DNA of 64,000 bases from Coriaria nepalensis (taxonomy: Eukaryota; Streptophyta; Magnoliopsida; Cucurbitales; Coriariaceae), in contig CP114493.1 of the NCBI GenBank assembly GCA_027186245.1, positions 7,633,501-7,697,500 of the forward strand, read 5' to 3'. Position 1 is the first letter of the stretch. Each line of letters starts with the position of its first letter. This document shows positions 23,579 to 36,782 of the stretch, piece after piece. The position numbers and the translations under genes are program-made. The notes beneath the pieces are model-generated. The model was given only the letters and a program-made list of their open reading frames with translations. It ran no database searches and was not told the origin of the DNA.

Positions 23579-25508
23579 GGCAGAGTGGAAGAGCGAAAAA
23601 TCAAAGTTTCAAACCCGAACAGAAGCACTAATCTCCATTATAAAACAACTCCTTGGTCGCCTCTCTGAATACAAATCGAAAAGTTTGGGGATTTCTTTCT
23701 TCTTTACAAATATATCTCCTCTTATTATTATTATTATTTTTTTTTTATGTAAGCACTATTTTTTATTTAGGTTTGAATTTTAAAAACGTGTTAGTTGTTA
23801 CTGAGAAAAGACCGAGAGAGGGAGAGAGAAAAAGCGATCGAGTAAAAGGTGGGAAAAAGATTATACTTTTCATAATTTATATTTAATAGGCGCCATTTTT
23901 GTTTATTGGTTTTGATTAGTCGGAATTTTTCCTTTGTTTTGACTTGTTGACTCCAGCCCAAGCCCAATAGTGGGCTTGTTAACAGTTGAACCTTCTACTT
24001 GGGCCAGCCTCGCGTCTCAAGAAACCCAGTGGGCCCAGTGGACTTGTCGGAAGGTAAGCCATTTGTTATTTAGTTGTAGTTTGTAGGAGCATGTATAGTG
24101 TACCCCATATTCCAGTGTCGTATTGCTGCCATCTGCCTATTAAAATTAAAATGCGTGAATAATTGAAAATATTTTAATATATATTAAAAAATTATTAGAA
24201 AAATTTAAATATATTTTTAAGAAAAGAATATATATATATATATAATAAGATATTTATAAAAAAAATATGATAAAAATAAAAACAATATAATATAATATAA
24301 GAAAATTAATATGTATATTTTTTATAAGAGCACACAAATTATTGTAAGATATTTAAAAATAAAAAAAAAGAAATTAAAATATAAGTGATGGGAAAATACA
24401 TGGCACAAAAAATTATCGGTGCGATACCAACAAAATAAAAATATCATGCAGTTTTTAAACTCCCGCACCACAAAATTTCGATACGATGTAAGTCCGAAAC
24501 CGGACCGTGCTTATTCCTAATGACCATGACATCATGATATATGACATACAGTGGAGTTGGAGAGAGATGAATGCATTAATGCAATGAAGGAACTTGAATA
24601 GAAAAGTTAGTTGTGAAAGCGTAATTTGTGGGCGTGTCTTTAATTCTGGTCACGTGATGACACAGGCCAGGCCCTCCCTCACTTTGTGTCTGTCTAAACC
24701 ATTTTCCTTCTGTATGTAATGGGGTTGGGGGTCTCACTTTCACATCAACATCTTGAACCATTTTCTTTTCTCCCCATTACTTGGTTTTTTTTTTTTTAAA
24801 AATTTAAATTTCTGGGCCATTACCTATAATGTTCACTTCAATTCCACATGCTTTTTATTTTCTTCTTCTTTTTTTTAAGTGGTCAGGGAAGATTGTCAAA
24901 TAAATGGTCCTAGCAACTAGCGAGCTAGCCAACAAGGGGAAAAAAAAAAAAAAAAAAACTGCTACTGTAAATTGAAAAATCATGTGAACTACATAATTGA
25001 GTTAAAATTTGTCACCTTATCTTGGCAGCAGAGCAGGGCATAAAGGATGCAGATGCGTTTTGCATTTGTTGTTGGAGAAGAAGATTTCAAAAAACAAACA
25101 AATGATGATACAGATCTCCTACAAACAATCACAGGCACTAATTTAGACTTGTAATCAACTTTAAATTTTATTTTTTATTTTTTATTTTTTTGGGTCCTGA
25201 TTTGACACTAGAATGTCTGTCTTCGTCCATACAGACAAGTAACGAAATTACAATGACAGCTATTATTGTAAATATACATTATACTAAAATCCAAATAAAA
25301 ATAATTAACAATATTAATTTTTATAATAACTTAAATGTCACTATTCATCTTATTCACAAATCCTGTTTTTTTCAAATCAAATACAGAATGTTGTTCATAA
25401 ATAATAATAATTAAATACAACATTAATTATTCAAAACTTGCGGGGGGATAAAAAAAAAAAGAAGAGTTCGGGCTCGGTAAATTCTCATAAGGCCGCCCCC
25501 GTTTGGAA
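23579..25508. other. Spacer: SOG1 promoter and protease 3' flank
   Basis: Next to 23578 is the SOG1 leader and promoter. Three GGGCCCA/TGGGCC-type words near 23950-24040 are site II-like. 24100-24470 is very AT-rich. Poly-A/T runs lie at 24787-24800 and 24940-24958. No gene recognised. Confidence 0.45.
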
Positions 25509-26888
25509 TCATGGTATGGCACAGCCGAGACGTGAAAAACCGAGCCGCGACCTGTCGTTATCAAACTCCAACAAAAATCCTTGCTGCATTAGATTCCCAA
25601 ACACTGAAAACCCATTCTCCGAGTTAACGGGTCGGATCGCTAAGCACATAACTTGGTCTTCCGTTTCGATAAAGTAGTTCGAAGGTGGCGGGGAAAACAC
25701 CGAGTTCCCCACGAGTTTGAAACTCAACCTGGGTAGACTCGGTCTCGAAACCCCCGACACATTCACACAAAGATCGAAACCCGGACTTAACTCAGCTGGA
25801 CTAGGTAGCTTCACTCGTCTTTTTAACGCCGTCACAACTTCACTGTATGGCGGTTCCGTAAGAAACGTTAGAGTCGTACCGGAGTCGACGACGGTACCGC
25901 CGTTACCAAACTCGTCAATGGTCCACACGGAGGTGTTTATTGGTAATTTTACGCCATTGACAGAAACGCTTTCAATTCCGATATAGTAAAATGTGGGAGA
26001 TAGCGTGTTGTTTAATAACGGGGTGTACTTCATTCTTGACGGCCTGGAGACGACGTCGTTTTCTCGCCCGCCGATTAAGAGGTAACTGGTCGGCGGAGGA
26101 GATAAGGTGTAGTCCATTAAACAATACGAAAACTTGTTACCGAATCGACGACCCAATTGAGACGAAAGCGAAATGGGCCCACGGCCGAGGCCCATTACGC
26201 CATCAGCTCCGTTAAAGCTCGCGCCCGTAACACTTGGGCCTAGGATCCGAAACCCACACCCAAACGCTAAGTTTCTCAGCTTCGTTTCCCTCCCTGAGCT
26301 GGTATTCAACGTCGTCGTTTCTCTGGAGAAAAAACCGCTCGTTAAAGAACCGTCAGCGTAGGAGTACTCGTAACGACAGGGGCTATGGAGGCGCGTGTGG
26401 TTACAGTGTCGGGGTTTCGGGTGGGGAACGAGCCTGCAACCCGATCCGAAACAGTGGTGAAGCGAAAATGTGGCTGAGTGGCGGGCGAAGAATGCGGATC
26501 CGGGTGAGTGTTTGGAGCAATTCCGGCAGGCGGAGCATTTTACCCATATGAGGTCGCTTCCGGTATCGACAACAAGGCGAAGTTTCTGAGGCGGGGTGCC
26601 GAGGCGGAGGTCGACAAAGTACTGGCCGGAGCCGGTGGAGGCGCCGGAGATGACTGGGGATTTGAGTGTCTGTCGACCGTGGAGGGCGGAGAAGAGGAAG
26701 GAGAGACGGTGGGTGTCGAAGGAAAGAGCTTGCGATGGGGAGGAAAATGGGTTCTTGTGAAGTAACGGGAGTTTCAAGTAATTTGGGTTTGTCGTGGGGG
26801 ATAGTTGCTGAGAGTTGCAGAGATCTGTGAGGAGGAAGAAGAGGTGGACGACGAGAGTCGAGAGAGAGGAGAGAGAGAGCAGTGACAT
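25509..26888 (-). CDS. Aspartic protease, nepenthesin type (A1B)
   Basis: Intronless gene of 459 aa. A signal peptide (about 1-26, LSTLVVHLFFLLTDLCNS) and a short propeptide precede the two-lobed pepsin fold. The first active-site motif is VVDTGSDLIWVKC (D108) and the second VVDSGTTLTF (D335). The YADGS flap, the cysteine-rich insert after the first active site and the GADGVMGLGRGPIS block are typical of plant A1B enzymes without a saposin-like insert. It is probably secreted or vacuolar; the substrate is unknown. Potential N-glycosylation sites include NTS and NVS. GC content and codon use are higher than in the neighbours, as often seen in intronless plant genes. Related Arabidopsis genes include At1g66180 and At1g25510. 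Confidence 0.95.
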   Translation of the reverse strand: MSLLSLSSLSTLVVHLFFLLTDLCNSQQLSPTTNPNYLKLPLLHKNPFSSPSQALSFDTHRLSFLFSALHGRQTLKSPVISGASTGSGQYFVDLRLGTPPQKLRLVVDTGSDLIWVKCSACRNCSKHSPGSAFFARHSATFSLHHCFGSGCRLVPHPKPRHCNHTRLHSPCRYEYSYADGSLTSGFFSRETTTLNTSSGRETKLRNLAFGCGFRILGPSVTGASFNGADGVMGLGRGPISLSSQLGRRFGNKFSYCLMDYTLSPPPTSYLLIGGRENDVVSRPSRMKYTPLLNNTLSPTFYYIGIESVSVNGVKLPINTSVWTIDEFGNGGTVVDSGTTLTFLTEPPYSEVVTALKRRVKLPSPAELSPGFDLCVNVSGVSRPSLPRLSFKLVGNSVFSPPPSNYFIETEDQVMCLAIRPVNSENGFSVFGNLMQQGFLLEFDNDRSRLGFSRLGCAIP

Positions 26889-27033
26889 TTTTGGTTTGCG
26901 TTAGAGAGAGAGAGTGAGCTGGAGTGAGTTGTACAAGAAGACTAGAGACATTAGCTTATTACTTGAAGTTGTAGACTTGTAGCAGTGTATGGCTCATGTA
27001 CATTGACACACTGAAACTGGCATGATCCAAGCA

Positions 27034-27044
27034 ATATATATAAA
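27034..27044 (-). promoter_or_regulatory. TATA box of the aspartic protease gene
   Basis: Minus strand reads TTTATATATAT about 150 bases before the start codon, followed by a GA/CT-rich leader (about 26850-26920). Confidence 0.5.
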
Positions 27045-27059
27045 TGAGATATTTTTGTA

Positions 27060-30000
27060 TCGTAAGGTTTAGTTTGCTACACGCTCGTATATATTATAAT
27101 GATTCTTATAAAATATAAAGAAATAATTTAGTCAAATAAATAATTAAAATTACTTTTAATTTAACTTTTTAAATTAAATTTGATGTACATAATAAAAAAA
27201 ATATTAATATTTTGTAAATAAATCATTTCTAACCATAATAATATATAAGAATTTATCTATAAAAATACTAAATTTTTCATATCAATATTTATTCGGAAGA
27301 TTAATTGGAATTTAATAATTAAGATATTATATATTAATAAGATTAATTTCAAAATTTTAAAAATAAATAAAATTCCAATTAATCTTCATAAGATTCATTA
27401 AACGTCTAATTACGTCATTAATTGTACAGAGAGCATCTCAATTTGATTTAACGTTGTTATATGTATACTTTGTTCTCTACAAAGAGTACGACATGATATA
27501 TAATAAAATAAATAAATAATATAGGTTGATGTCCCAACCTAGTCACGTGCTGCATCAGGACGAAATTCAAATCATCGTTTAAACGTACGTGTGCTTAGGG
27601 TGAAAACCGAGGCATAATTAGACTCGCCACTAATCAATAATACAAGACAGATGGAAGATCGTACTATAAGTTTCAGGCTTTCTGACCCCGGATGTAAGAG
27701 GTATGGATGTAACTCCCCAGGAGCATGCTATCAATTGGGCCTGGCCCAATCCAACACTCATTTGATATTGATCTACGGGCCCAATAACAAATTCAATATT
27801 CATTAAACTTTTTGTATACTATCATAATAAATTTATTAATTTAATAAAATATTAAATTATTGAAAAAAATTAATATATTATTTTAAAATTAATATTTAAA
27901 TAAATTTATTAATATTTTATTATATAATATTATAATATATATTTAGTGAGAATATAAAAATTTATATTATTTTCACCTAAATAGATAATTTTTTGTATGA
28001 ATTAAAATAAATATTTATTTATATGAGTTTTCTTTTTTTTTTTTCGAATTTTTTCAAAATTATATTATGAAAATTAAATGATTTTGTAAACTTCTTCTAT
28101 TAGACATCAAAAAACTACTATTTATATTATCATTCTTACTCATTTTATTTTATAATTAAATATATATCAAAAAATTCTTATTTTCATTACTATTCTTGTT
28201 TCAACCGGTTTAAACTAAACGTACCCATAAAATGTTACAAATAAAGTAATAAAGCATTTTTTAAAATGTACAACGATTTATGAAAACAACATAATGACCT
28301 CTTACTGATAATGTCATCCTTTTAGGGAGCAATTTATTTATTTATTTAGATATTTAAGTTAATTTGAAATATTTTTAAGTATTATTTTCGAATTAAGTTT
28401 CAAGCAATTTTCAGACCAGCGTTTATAAATAATAATTAAAATTTACCTTTAATTTAATTAATGACTTACCCTAAAAAAAATAAAAAATAAAAAATAAAAT
28501 TTTTTGATGCATGTGATTTAGTTTGAATCGACCATAAGGAGTTATCAAAAATGCATATCTGTTCTTGCTTTATTCCTAATCCAAATTGATCCAGACAAAG
28601 TACCAAACAACAACCACTTCAATCATGATCGGAGTCTTATCATATTGTAGGCCTTTATCATTCAATAAAACTGTTTTGAGTGTAATTAATAATACTTTAT
28701 TTTATATTCGTTTCTTTAATTTTATATGTCACAGGCTAAAATAAAATTCGAATGCTCAAACTGATCGAGTTTCGAGATTGCTAACAGTTAGAATCAGCGT
28801 TTTCTTAATTGTCGGACGTAATTATGACGTACGTATGTTGGATTTGATTATTAAAATCTAATAAATTTAGATTTGATTCCAATTTAGATGTAATATATTA
28901 TTATATTATATTAAAATAAAATAAAATAATATATATTATTAATTTTTTATATAATCTAAACTATAAATCAAAATCAATCATCCTCGTTTTGGGGCAGAAT
29001 CTGAATCCCAATCGAATTATTAAACTAGCATGAACTCTCATAAGTAGTGTTGCTGTCTACAGCAGATGAGACTGCGCCCACATATCATCTTGTCTTGTTG
29101 CCTTTGGTTCTACGATTGTCTTGATTTTCGCTTGAAGTTTACAAGTTAAAGTAGTCAATGCTGAAGACCACACAGATCATGACATTAATTACTCCTGACT
29201 CTGTTGAGGCCCAATTTATTACCGAACAATAATTGAGAAATATTGTGAAAATTATACCATCCCAATTAGTTAATAAAGAGAAAATAAATAATTATAGAAT
29301 AAATATATACGTATTAAAAATTTAGAATAAATTTTATATTATTAATTAAAAATTTAAATAATGATAATAAATATATTATTATTTTACATAAAAAAATTAA
29401 ATATAATTATTACAACGGATAAATAAATGATTTATAATTAATTTAATTTTTTTAATATATACATTAATAAGCAGATTAAATTATAAATTAAAATAAATAA
29501 AGAATGATAAGTAAATCAAATTTTGAAATAATAAACGGTAGAAAAAAATAAAATATATTTAATTAAAATAAATCATTTGAAAATATAATGAATTTGATAA
29601 AAATTAAAATTAACTGTGATCTTGATGATACATTTTAATTACGCCTATTTTAAAAGTGTAATAAATTAAAATAATAAATAAGAAAATATAAAAATACGTA
29701 AAATTCAATAATGATTGATCAAAATTTTCGTTTGAATAATAATTTAACACTCTAATAATTATTCATAAGAATAAATTTTAAAGAATCAAAGATGTACTTT
29801 TTCGAAGGAAAAATATGAGTGTCATATTTGAATAATAACATCGAAATGCAAGAAAAAATTATGAGTGTTACTCGATTTATTATCAATAAATGTTTGAGAA
29901 TGTTAGTGATTTTTTATAATTAAAATGTTGTTTTTTTGTTATAATCAAAAACTTTTATTTTTAAACAAATAAGTTACTAATATAATTATAATTATCTTTA

Positions 30001-31626
30001 AAATGATCTACCACTCCCCCATTTCATGGGGCTAACCATTTTTTTTTAAGATTTGACATGAAATCTAGATTCATTGAAACAAATTCCCGCCTTTCTGATT
30101 CACTGCCACCTTTCCCTCTCCATCAATTTAGCCAAAACCCATGGATAGATGGTTAATTTCTATTTTCTATCTGGACAATCGAGATTACGTTTGAGTAATC
30201 TATATACAAAGCAATTTACAATGATTTATTGCATTACGTTATTAATTAAAATAACTTCTCCATCTATATACCATTTTTATAATTTATTCAATTTAAATTA
30301 TATTCAATGATTAATAAATATTTTATTAAAATGGATTTAACCTATTTACATTTAGTTAGAAATATAACTCAATCACCTTTTTTACACTAATCAAATATTT
30401 TGCATGTATCAATAAAGTCATGATATAATATATATACATTCTTATGATCCGATGAAGACATTAAACAGTAAGAAGTGATAATGGTTTAACTCGTCATGTT
30501 TATACATGCATACGATGTTTAGAAGACAAATTCAAGAACATGGCGAAATTAGATCAATGAGAACCCAGAAAGTAGAGAAACCAGTCAACCCACTGTCTCT
30601 TTTCAAATAAAAAGGATCAGAAACACGTAAAAAGAATACCTTACTTTGCCAAAAGTAGGGCGACTGACATGGTGACATCCTCCAACATTTTGCCTACATG
30701 TATAGACTATAGATATATGATATCAATCTAAATTGGGTAATGAGATAAGAAGAGCGGGATGGATGGTATTGGTGAAGATAGGAACGTACGGAATTTTGCG
30801 AAGAAGGCGGGAGGGGACGTACGGAAATTACAATAGAGACGTGCAAATTTATAGGTGCGTTACACGTAGTCGATTAGAGTAGAAGTGACGTTGTTCATTC
30901 CAGCTACGTACGGAGAAGTAGTGATTGGTCAAAGGTTTGACAATATGATACATAAATTAGGGAAATTATTAAATAAATAAATAAAGAATGAGTTTTAAGA
31001 AAAAAAATTTGTAAATTATAATTTATTTTTCACTTACTTCTAGAGTTAATAGTTCAAAACGATTTCTCTTCTTAAATTTTTTTTATCCCCTTTAGTTAGA
31101 TGTATGTTGTAATGATTAAGAACTAACAGAGCACAATGAAGTCAGTCAAACTAAGATTAGGCGGGTGGTCAAAGTAAGCAGGTGTCTAATTTCTAGGGCA
31201 GTAGTAAAAAGCAGAGAGACTGAGAGAGAGCGAGTACCCCGCCCGTCTGATGTCCCAGTCATTCATATTATACTTTTTTCTTTATATATCTGTCCTTTCT
31301 TCTCTCTCTCTCTCTCCCCTCTATCTTAGCCTTAACCCAGAAAGTGGTGGCCATGGCTACTGCTCTACCCCTCAACAACCATTTATCTTTCTCTCATCTC
31401 TCTCTCTCCCTCTCTCTAAAAATAGCTGGAGGGTGGTAGGGCTTGCCATGAATAACCCTAAAACTAGCTATCTTAGCTAAGCACCCTCCCACCTATACCT
31501 GCACGTGAAGTACGTACTGATTCACACTTTGGTCATTGGTCCTTGGCCGGAGCTGCTTGATTACCCACTTTTCCCTACTCTCCCACTGCGTCATAACCCC
31601 ACGCTCTAGTGGACATATCACCGTCC

Positions 31627-31657
<31 letters not shown>

Positions 31658-32185
31658 GCTACCACAGTCAGAAGACCTGACCAGTAGTAGTACCCCACTG
31701 CAAACTCTCGATTGCTGAATTTTAACTAACACCGGTCAAAAACATGAAAGCTAAGTATGATTTCTTGTATTAATCATTAATTTCGTGGCGTTTCTTGATT
31801 ATAATTTATTTATTTCCTTATTTCTTTATCTGTCGACGTTTTTTTACGTTTTTTTTTCTGTACAACCAGTAACTTTGTTATAAGAAAAAGGTTGCAAGAG
31901 TTATAAAAGTTATAGAACAGTTGAATTGATTCCTATTTCCTAATCAGCATATGGTGACCAAAAAGCAAAAAGAACAAAACAAAAACAAATTAGTTTAACA
32001 GCTTCCTAAACTCATCCGAAGCTGATACCATTTTGTGGTCTGAATTACGATGTTCGAAAATATCTAATCACTAAACTTAATTAAGGATCTGTTCTTTTAA
32101 CATTATTTGGTTAATTCTTAGTAAACACACACCCAAAATTGAGATTAGCATTGATTGCAGAACCCACCCCACCCTCTCTTTTCTC
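27060..32185. other. Gene-poor AT-rich stretch upstream of the TCP gene
   Basis: About 5.1 kb without a supportable gene. 27060-30500 is extremely AT-rich, with short frames and many ATT/TAA runs. From about 30760 to 31720 the base composition rises, with words such as CGTACG, CACGTGAAGTACGTAC and CT-rich runs (31297-31315, 31626-31653). This could be the distal promoter of the TCP gene or an unannotated transcript. A plus-strand frame at 31250-31480 has no family resemblance. Confidence 0.5.
31626..31653. repeat. (CT)14 microsatellite
   Basis: CT run about 600 bases upstream of the TCP start codon, similar to the one upstream of the RAV gene. Confidence 0.93.
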
Positions 32186-32192
32186 TATATAC
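32186..32192 (+). promoter_or_regulatory. TATA box of the TCP gene
   Basis: TATATAC lies 76 bases before the ATG at 32262. Its presence inside the upstream open frame argues that the frame before 32262 is leader or promoter, not protein. Confidence 0.5.
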
Positions 32193-32261
32193 GGATCATG
32201 TTCACTTTTCAATCAGCTGCAGTTGAACTACTATTATACTCGCCTTCTTCCTAACAAAAGA

Positions 32262-33386
32262 ATGAAACAACAAGAAGAAGAAGGCATGATTGAAATTCCC
32301 CTGAAAACTGGTCAGCAAAGCCCTAATTCCAGACTACAACTACAAGAACAATATCCTCCTCCTCATCCTTCTACTTATCTTCAATTTCCCCACCCATTCC
32401 TTGACGATGATGAACTCTTCTTAAGGTACATGCTTTCTCAACAGCAGCTGTTTCAAACCCACACGAACAACAACACAAATTTCAAAACTGGGATCTCACC
32501 AATAGATCGTCATCACCACCACCAAGAAATTATCACACCAGCAATTGATGAGAATTTGAAGGAGACCATGAAATCAGCGACTAGTACCGGTTCAAAGAAG
32601 AGAGCAATTACTTCAAAGAAAAGAAGTGAGAGGAAAGACAGGCATAGCAAGATCTACACTGCACAGGGGCCAAGAGATAGAAGAATGAGGCTCTCCCTTC
32701 AAATTGCAAGAAAGTTCTTCGATCTTCAAGACATGTTGGGATTTGACAAGGCAAGTAAGACAATCGAGTGGCTTTTTGCCATGTCAAAGTCTGCGATTAA
32801 AGAACTTAAGGAGAGTTTCTCATCACATGGTGATGGTGGTAATGGAAACTATATAAATTCTTCAGAGATGAGGGGGGTTGTTGTGAATCGAGAAGAACAT
32901 AAGGGTTCAATTGCAAATAGTGATGATGAAGACATGTTGGCAACAGCTTGCAGAGAGAGAGTAACGACTAGCAAGAAATCGGTACGTGTGGTTAGGAGGG
33001 AATCAAGGGAGAAAGCAAGAGCTAGGGCAAGGGAAAGAACGAGGGAGAAATTGCTGATAAGAGACGTTCAAAATACTTCAAAATTACCAACTACTTCGAA
33101 TGATCCTCATAAAGGAAGAAATTGTGGTAACCCGGAGGAGCTGAGTAATGGTCAACGCGTGCTTGATCAGCATCATCGTAGTGATCATCATCATGATAGA
33201 TCTATGCGAATGGGAGATGAATTAATGTTTAATTACTCAAACAATGTCGAACTTTTTAGGGTCGTGAATTCTGATCAGCAGAATGGTTTTCAGGTAAATT
33301 GGGAAATTAACAATCCAGTAGTGCAAGGTTTTTGTAGCTGCACAATGAGGGACAGCAACTCTTCACCAGGTAATTATCACCTATGA
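32262..33386 (+). CDS. TCP12: CYC/TB1-class TCP transcription factor
   Basis: 374 aa from the ATG at 32262; an in-frame ATG at 32286 is the alternative start. The TCP domain lies at about 121-181: [20 protein letters not shown], a basic region followed by [20 protein letters not shown] and [18 protein letters not shown] (helix-loop-helix). The R domain (about 243-263, [19 protein letters not shown]) marks class II CYC/TB1. His- and Asn-rich linkers surround both. Family members control branching (BRC1/BRC2/TB1) or floral symmetry (CYC, TCP1). Gene order next to CRWN and STN7 matches Arabidopsis TCP12/BRC2 (At1g68800) or its paralogue TCP1 (At1g67260), so the symbol is provisional. A CCAG|GTAATT donor-like site close to the stop means a short further 3' exon, as in some CYC/TB1 genes, is possible. 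Confidence 0.93.
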   Translation: MKQQEEEGMIEIPLKTGQQSPNSRLQLQEQYPPPHPSTYLQFPHPFLDDDELFLRYMLSQQQLFQTHTNNNTNFKTGISPIDRHHHHQEIITPAIDENLKETMKSATSTGSKKRAITSKKRSERKDRHSKIYTAQGPRDRRMRLSLQIARKFFDLQDMLGFDKASKTIEWLFAMSKSAIKELKESFSSHGDGGNGNYINSSEMRGVVVNREEHKGSIANSDDEDMLATACRERVTTSKKSVRVVRRESREKARARARERTREKLLIRDVQNTSKLPTTSNDPHKGRNCGNPEELSNGQRVLDQHHRSDHHHDRSMRMGDELMFNYSNNVELFRVVNSDQQNGFQVNWEINNPVVQGFCSCTMRDSNSSPGNYHL

Positions 33387-36300
33387 AAGAAAAAAAAAAT
33401 TATCAACTATAAAACCAACATCAATAGTTAATTTCTTGCAAGAACAAAGAACAAAAAGCCTATTATGTTTTTGTGCCCGAAGCTTGTAATTCGATTTGCT
33501 TGACCAACTCAATATTACACAAGAACAAAACCCTAGCTCAATTTCTAAATTTTCTTCCCAGCAACCTCAAACTATGAACTCTATCCCGAATTCTCAACCC
33601 CAACTGAATATCCCGAATCATTTAGTTCATTATTTAGGGCTCCAACTTGTGTCAAATCTAATTTGAGCTAACAAATTCATCTTGTTTCGAACGGAAAATT
33701 CAGTGTATGTAATTACCTCTTAGTATTTAACCAAAAATGTAGTTTGCTCAGCCGCCAATTTACAAGTTTATCTGAATTCCAAATGATGCTTCTCTAACAT
33801 ATGAACAACAAAGTAGCTGCATAAGACTTAACGATCCTATTTAGAGGCTAAAGAACTACATTCCCTATATATGTCAATACACCTAGAAGGAACTCAGAGC
33901 CAAATTCCCCAGCTTGGCCGAAAATATTTGTATAATCTTTGTATACATACATCCTGTTATTTAACTTTATGAAATGAGATCATGATCGATCATCTCCAGC
34001 CACACACCTATATATATACACACACACTTACATATATACTTGCATCAACCTCTATTACGTGTGTGGCCGGCTGCAAAATCACTTCTGACTGATGTAGGCA
34101 ATCCGGATTGCACCTGTGACAAATCAATGGTAATGATTGAAGGTAAGATGGATTAGACTTAGAAGATCCTAACTAAGAAAAACCAAACCATTATTGTTTT
34201 GAGTATATCTGAGGTACCAAACTTATAATTCACGCACACCAAGGATTTGGCCAAAGAAACACACATCGTGAATATAAGTTAATTACATATTAGTTTTTGT
34301 GCAATTTTTTTTTTCTAAGATATGAGAAGTATAAACTAAAGATGGACTGATCAGTATGCATGTGAGGAAAGTACTTCATTCTTATTGTGACTGTTTGTCA
34401 CACTAATGCTGAGTTTGGTCAGCCGTTAGATTAATATCTTCACTAAGAAGTAATAAAGCTTAAAAAATAAATAAATTAGAGCTTCATGATCACAATTCAA
34501 AAGAAAAATACTTATCACAACTGGCTCTCAGGTCAGAAGGTGCTAGGATTGGATGAAATTCATACCATGATCTTCCATCCGGATCAACAACGTCACCATC
34601 ACAAAGCAACAATTAGGCAACAAGATGCGCTTTGATTTCAGGTTTGAGCAACGTAAATCCTTACTAGTTAAAATAAAGTAAAACTTGGTATGCATGTTAT
34701 ATATAAGGTTGCTGGCTACAATTATTGATGAACCAAGGAGTCACTAATTTTTTATCGTCTTTTGTGATGACTATCTAGTGCTTGATGTTGAAAGCTAAAC
34801 AAGTATATACAAGTTATTTTGATGGTAAATGGTTGATATACCTACTTAGATATGTTTTTTCAGTGTTTTTCTACCTTAATAAATTGTTATTGATTGCCAA
34901 AAAGGGGGCAAAAATGATAAAGATACACAGTTGCATGCTTATATATGCTTCTAAAACAGATCAAAGAAGCTCCTAGGCTAGTATGTGATGCATAACAAAG
35001 TTATAAGGACAAAATGTTCTTTACTCTTAGAAGAATTACGTGTGATATGTAGTTGAACATTAAGGGGCTGATTTCCCGGATGTCCGTTACTCGTACATAT
35101 ATAACTTTCTTGTTGGATATTAATATATTTCTTCATCTCTTTTAAGATTAATTACATCACTTTTTTGTTGTTGCAGAACTTCCAAGTCATTTTGAATGGT
35201 TTATTGTTAGAGGACTGTAATTAAGAAGAGGCAAACTCAAGCTTGTTGGCCTCATTTTATCATTGATGACTAATTTTCCTGCGTGCCTCATATATATATA
35301 TATGTGATATAATTGTACTTCTATATATGTATTGTATCCACATTTATAAAGATGAAATCCACATCTACATGTCATTCTTATTTGGTTCAAGTACATGATA
35401 CAAATGTAAACGAACTTCATTTTTGAGGTATATCTAAACGACCGTCTTCACTCTAGCAACCCTCATGAAGTTTTTAGTAGCTTATTTGGTTGGTATAGAT
35501 TGACACAGTAGCTACCATAATCAGAAATTAGCAGCAACATATATACATGTAGAAGCTGCTGGAAACATCATAATTATATATTAACTTCTCATCTTGTTGT
35601 TTTTGATTAAACATGTTTTTTATTCCACATGAAGAGACTAGTAATATTAGCGTTGCATATTTATTTTGATTTTACTCATTTGACTGCAAATGAATAAGAA
35701 AACTACTAACACAGAAAAGTTGATCTGGCGTCAAAGTCTTATGGTCAGTAAATCGGCAACCCGGGTGTATCCCCCCGGTTTTTGAAAAACTCTACTTTCA
35801 TCCCCTAAAAGTTAACGTTTTCAATTTCACAGACAATATGAACCCAAAGTCAAAGTTGAATCAGAACACGTATAAAAGTAGGTGCATGTTCTGATCAGAC
35901 TGCTCATGCATTTCTGAACAATGAAGAGAGCAAATTTGGCAGAACTTGGGAAAGGCAGGAAACGCACACGGATAGAGAGAGAGAGAGAGAGATGTAAAAA
36001 GAGTAATGAAACATGCTTCTTTCACATACCTGAAAGAGTGGAGAAAAATTTGGGTCCTCATAACCCTCCTCCATAAATTGCTTAACTTTTCTCGTTCAAC
36101 TTCCTCCACCCAAGCAAAGCTACAAATAAAGAGACCGAAAAACGAAAAATGGCAGAAATCCGAATCCCAAAATGCTTTTTGAGAGAGCGTAGAGAAGTAG
36201 AGAGATCAAAACGCGCACGGCATGAGATAACTGCTCTGTCAAAATCCAACCTTTATTAATTAACCAATCTTCTTGGAGGTTGGGGTCAGAGAAAATTCAC

Positions 36301-36566
36301 ATCGACTGAAGTGACTATAGTTTAAAGAGCTCCACACATATATATATATTATAATAATATAATCAAGTCAGCTGACTGAAGTAAACCCATTTTTGTCACA
36401 TTTGTCTACATATATAGGTTTATATATATTAATCATAGTTGATTAAGGCTCTGTGAACTCTGTGCTATGACGAATGTGATATCTATTAGCCACTTTCTTA
36501 ATTCATTTTTCTCTTCAAAGTTAGTTTCTATGGATTGGGTTTCATGTTTATTTTATGTGTTTGCAG
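33387..36566. other. Spacer downstream of the TCP gene
   Basis: No gene proven. The first few hundred bases should be TCP 3' UTR. Weak minus-strand hints of a spliced transcript exist: a short ATG frame at about 36068-36024 (MEEGYEDPNFSPLFQ then a GTATGT donor), an acceptor-flanked frame near 34123-34086, and a patch at 34500-34640. They could not be joined into one reading frame. GA repeat at 35977-35992. Confidence 0.35.
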
Positions 36567-36782
36567 ATTGTCATGTTATTAATAGATAAGACGAGTCCGA
36601 AATTTGCCTTTGAAATCGAGAAGAAGTTGGCGGAAGCAGGTAGACCTTGGCCTCGCGAGAATGTGACGAAACTTCGTCGATTTGAGTTTGGGGGAAAAAG
36701 AAGGTTATCCGACGGGGAGTACGAGATTTTCGCGGGATTAAGTTTTTCTGTGATGAAGAAGAAAATGGTGAAGGTAACGTAA
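36567..36782 (+). pseudogene. Unrecognised last-exon-like fragment (71 aa)
   Basis: TTTGCAG acceptor followed by 71 open codons and TAA. The frame contains SPKFAFEIEKKLAEAGRPWP then RENVTKLRRFEFGGKRRL and DGEYEIFAGLSF, with base composition well above the AT-rich flanks, so it looks like real or formerly real coding sequence. No upstream exon could be joined and I do not recognise the family. It lies close to a broken CWC16 copy, so a transposed or decayed gene fragment is likely. A functional unannotated gene is not excluded. Confidence 0.4.

Noticed and set aside
31250..31480. 76-codon plus-strand frame upstream of TCP
   Set aside because: Low-complexity Ser/Leu sequence translated from CT-rich leader-like DNA; no family resemblance and no splice context.
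32139..32261. Upstream extension of the TCP protein
   Set aside because: The stretch contains a TATA box and lacks an ATG start; the ATG at 32262 is preferred.
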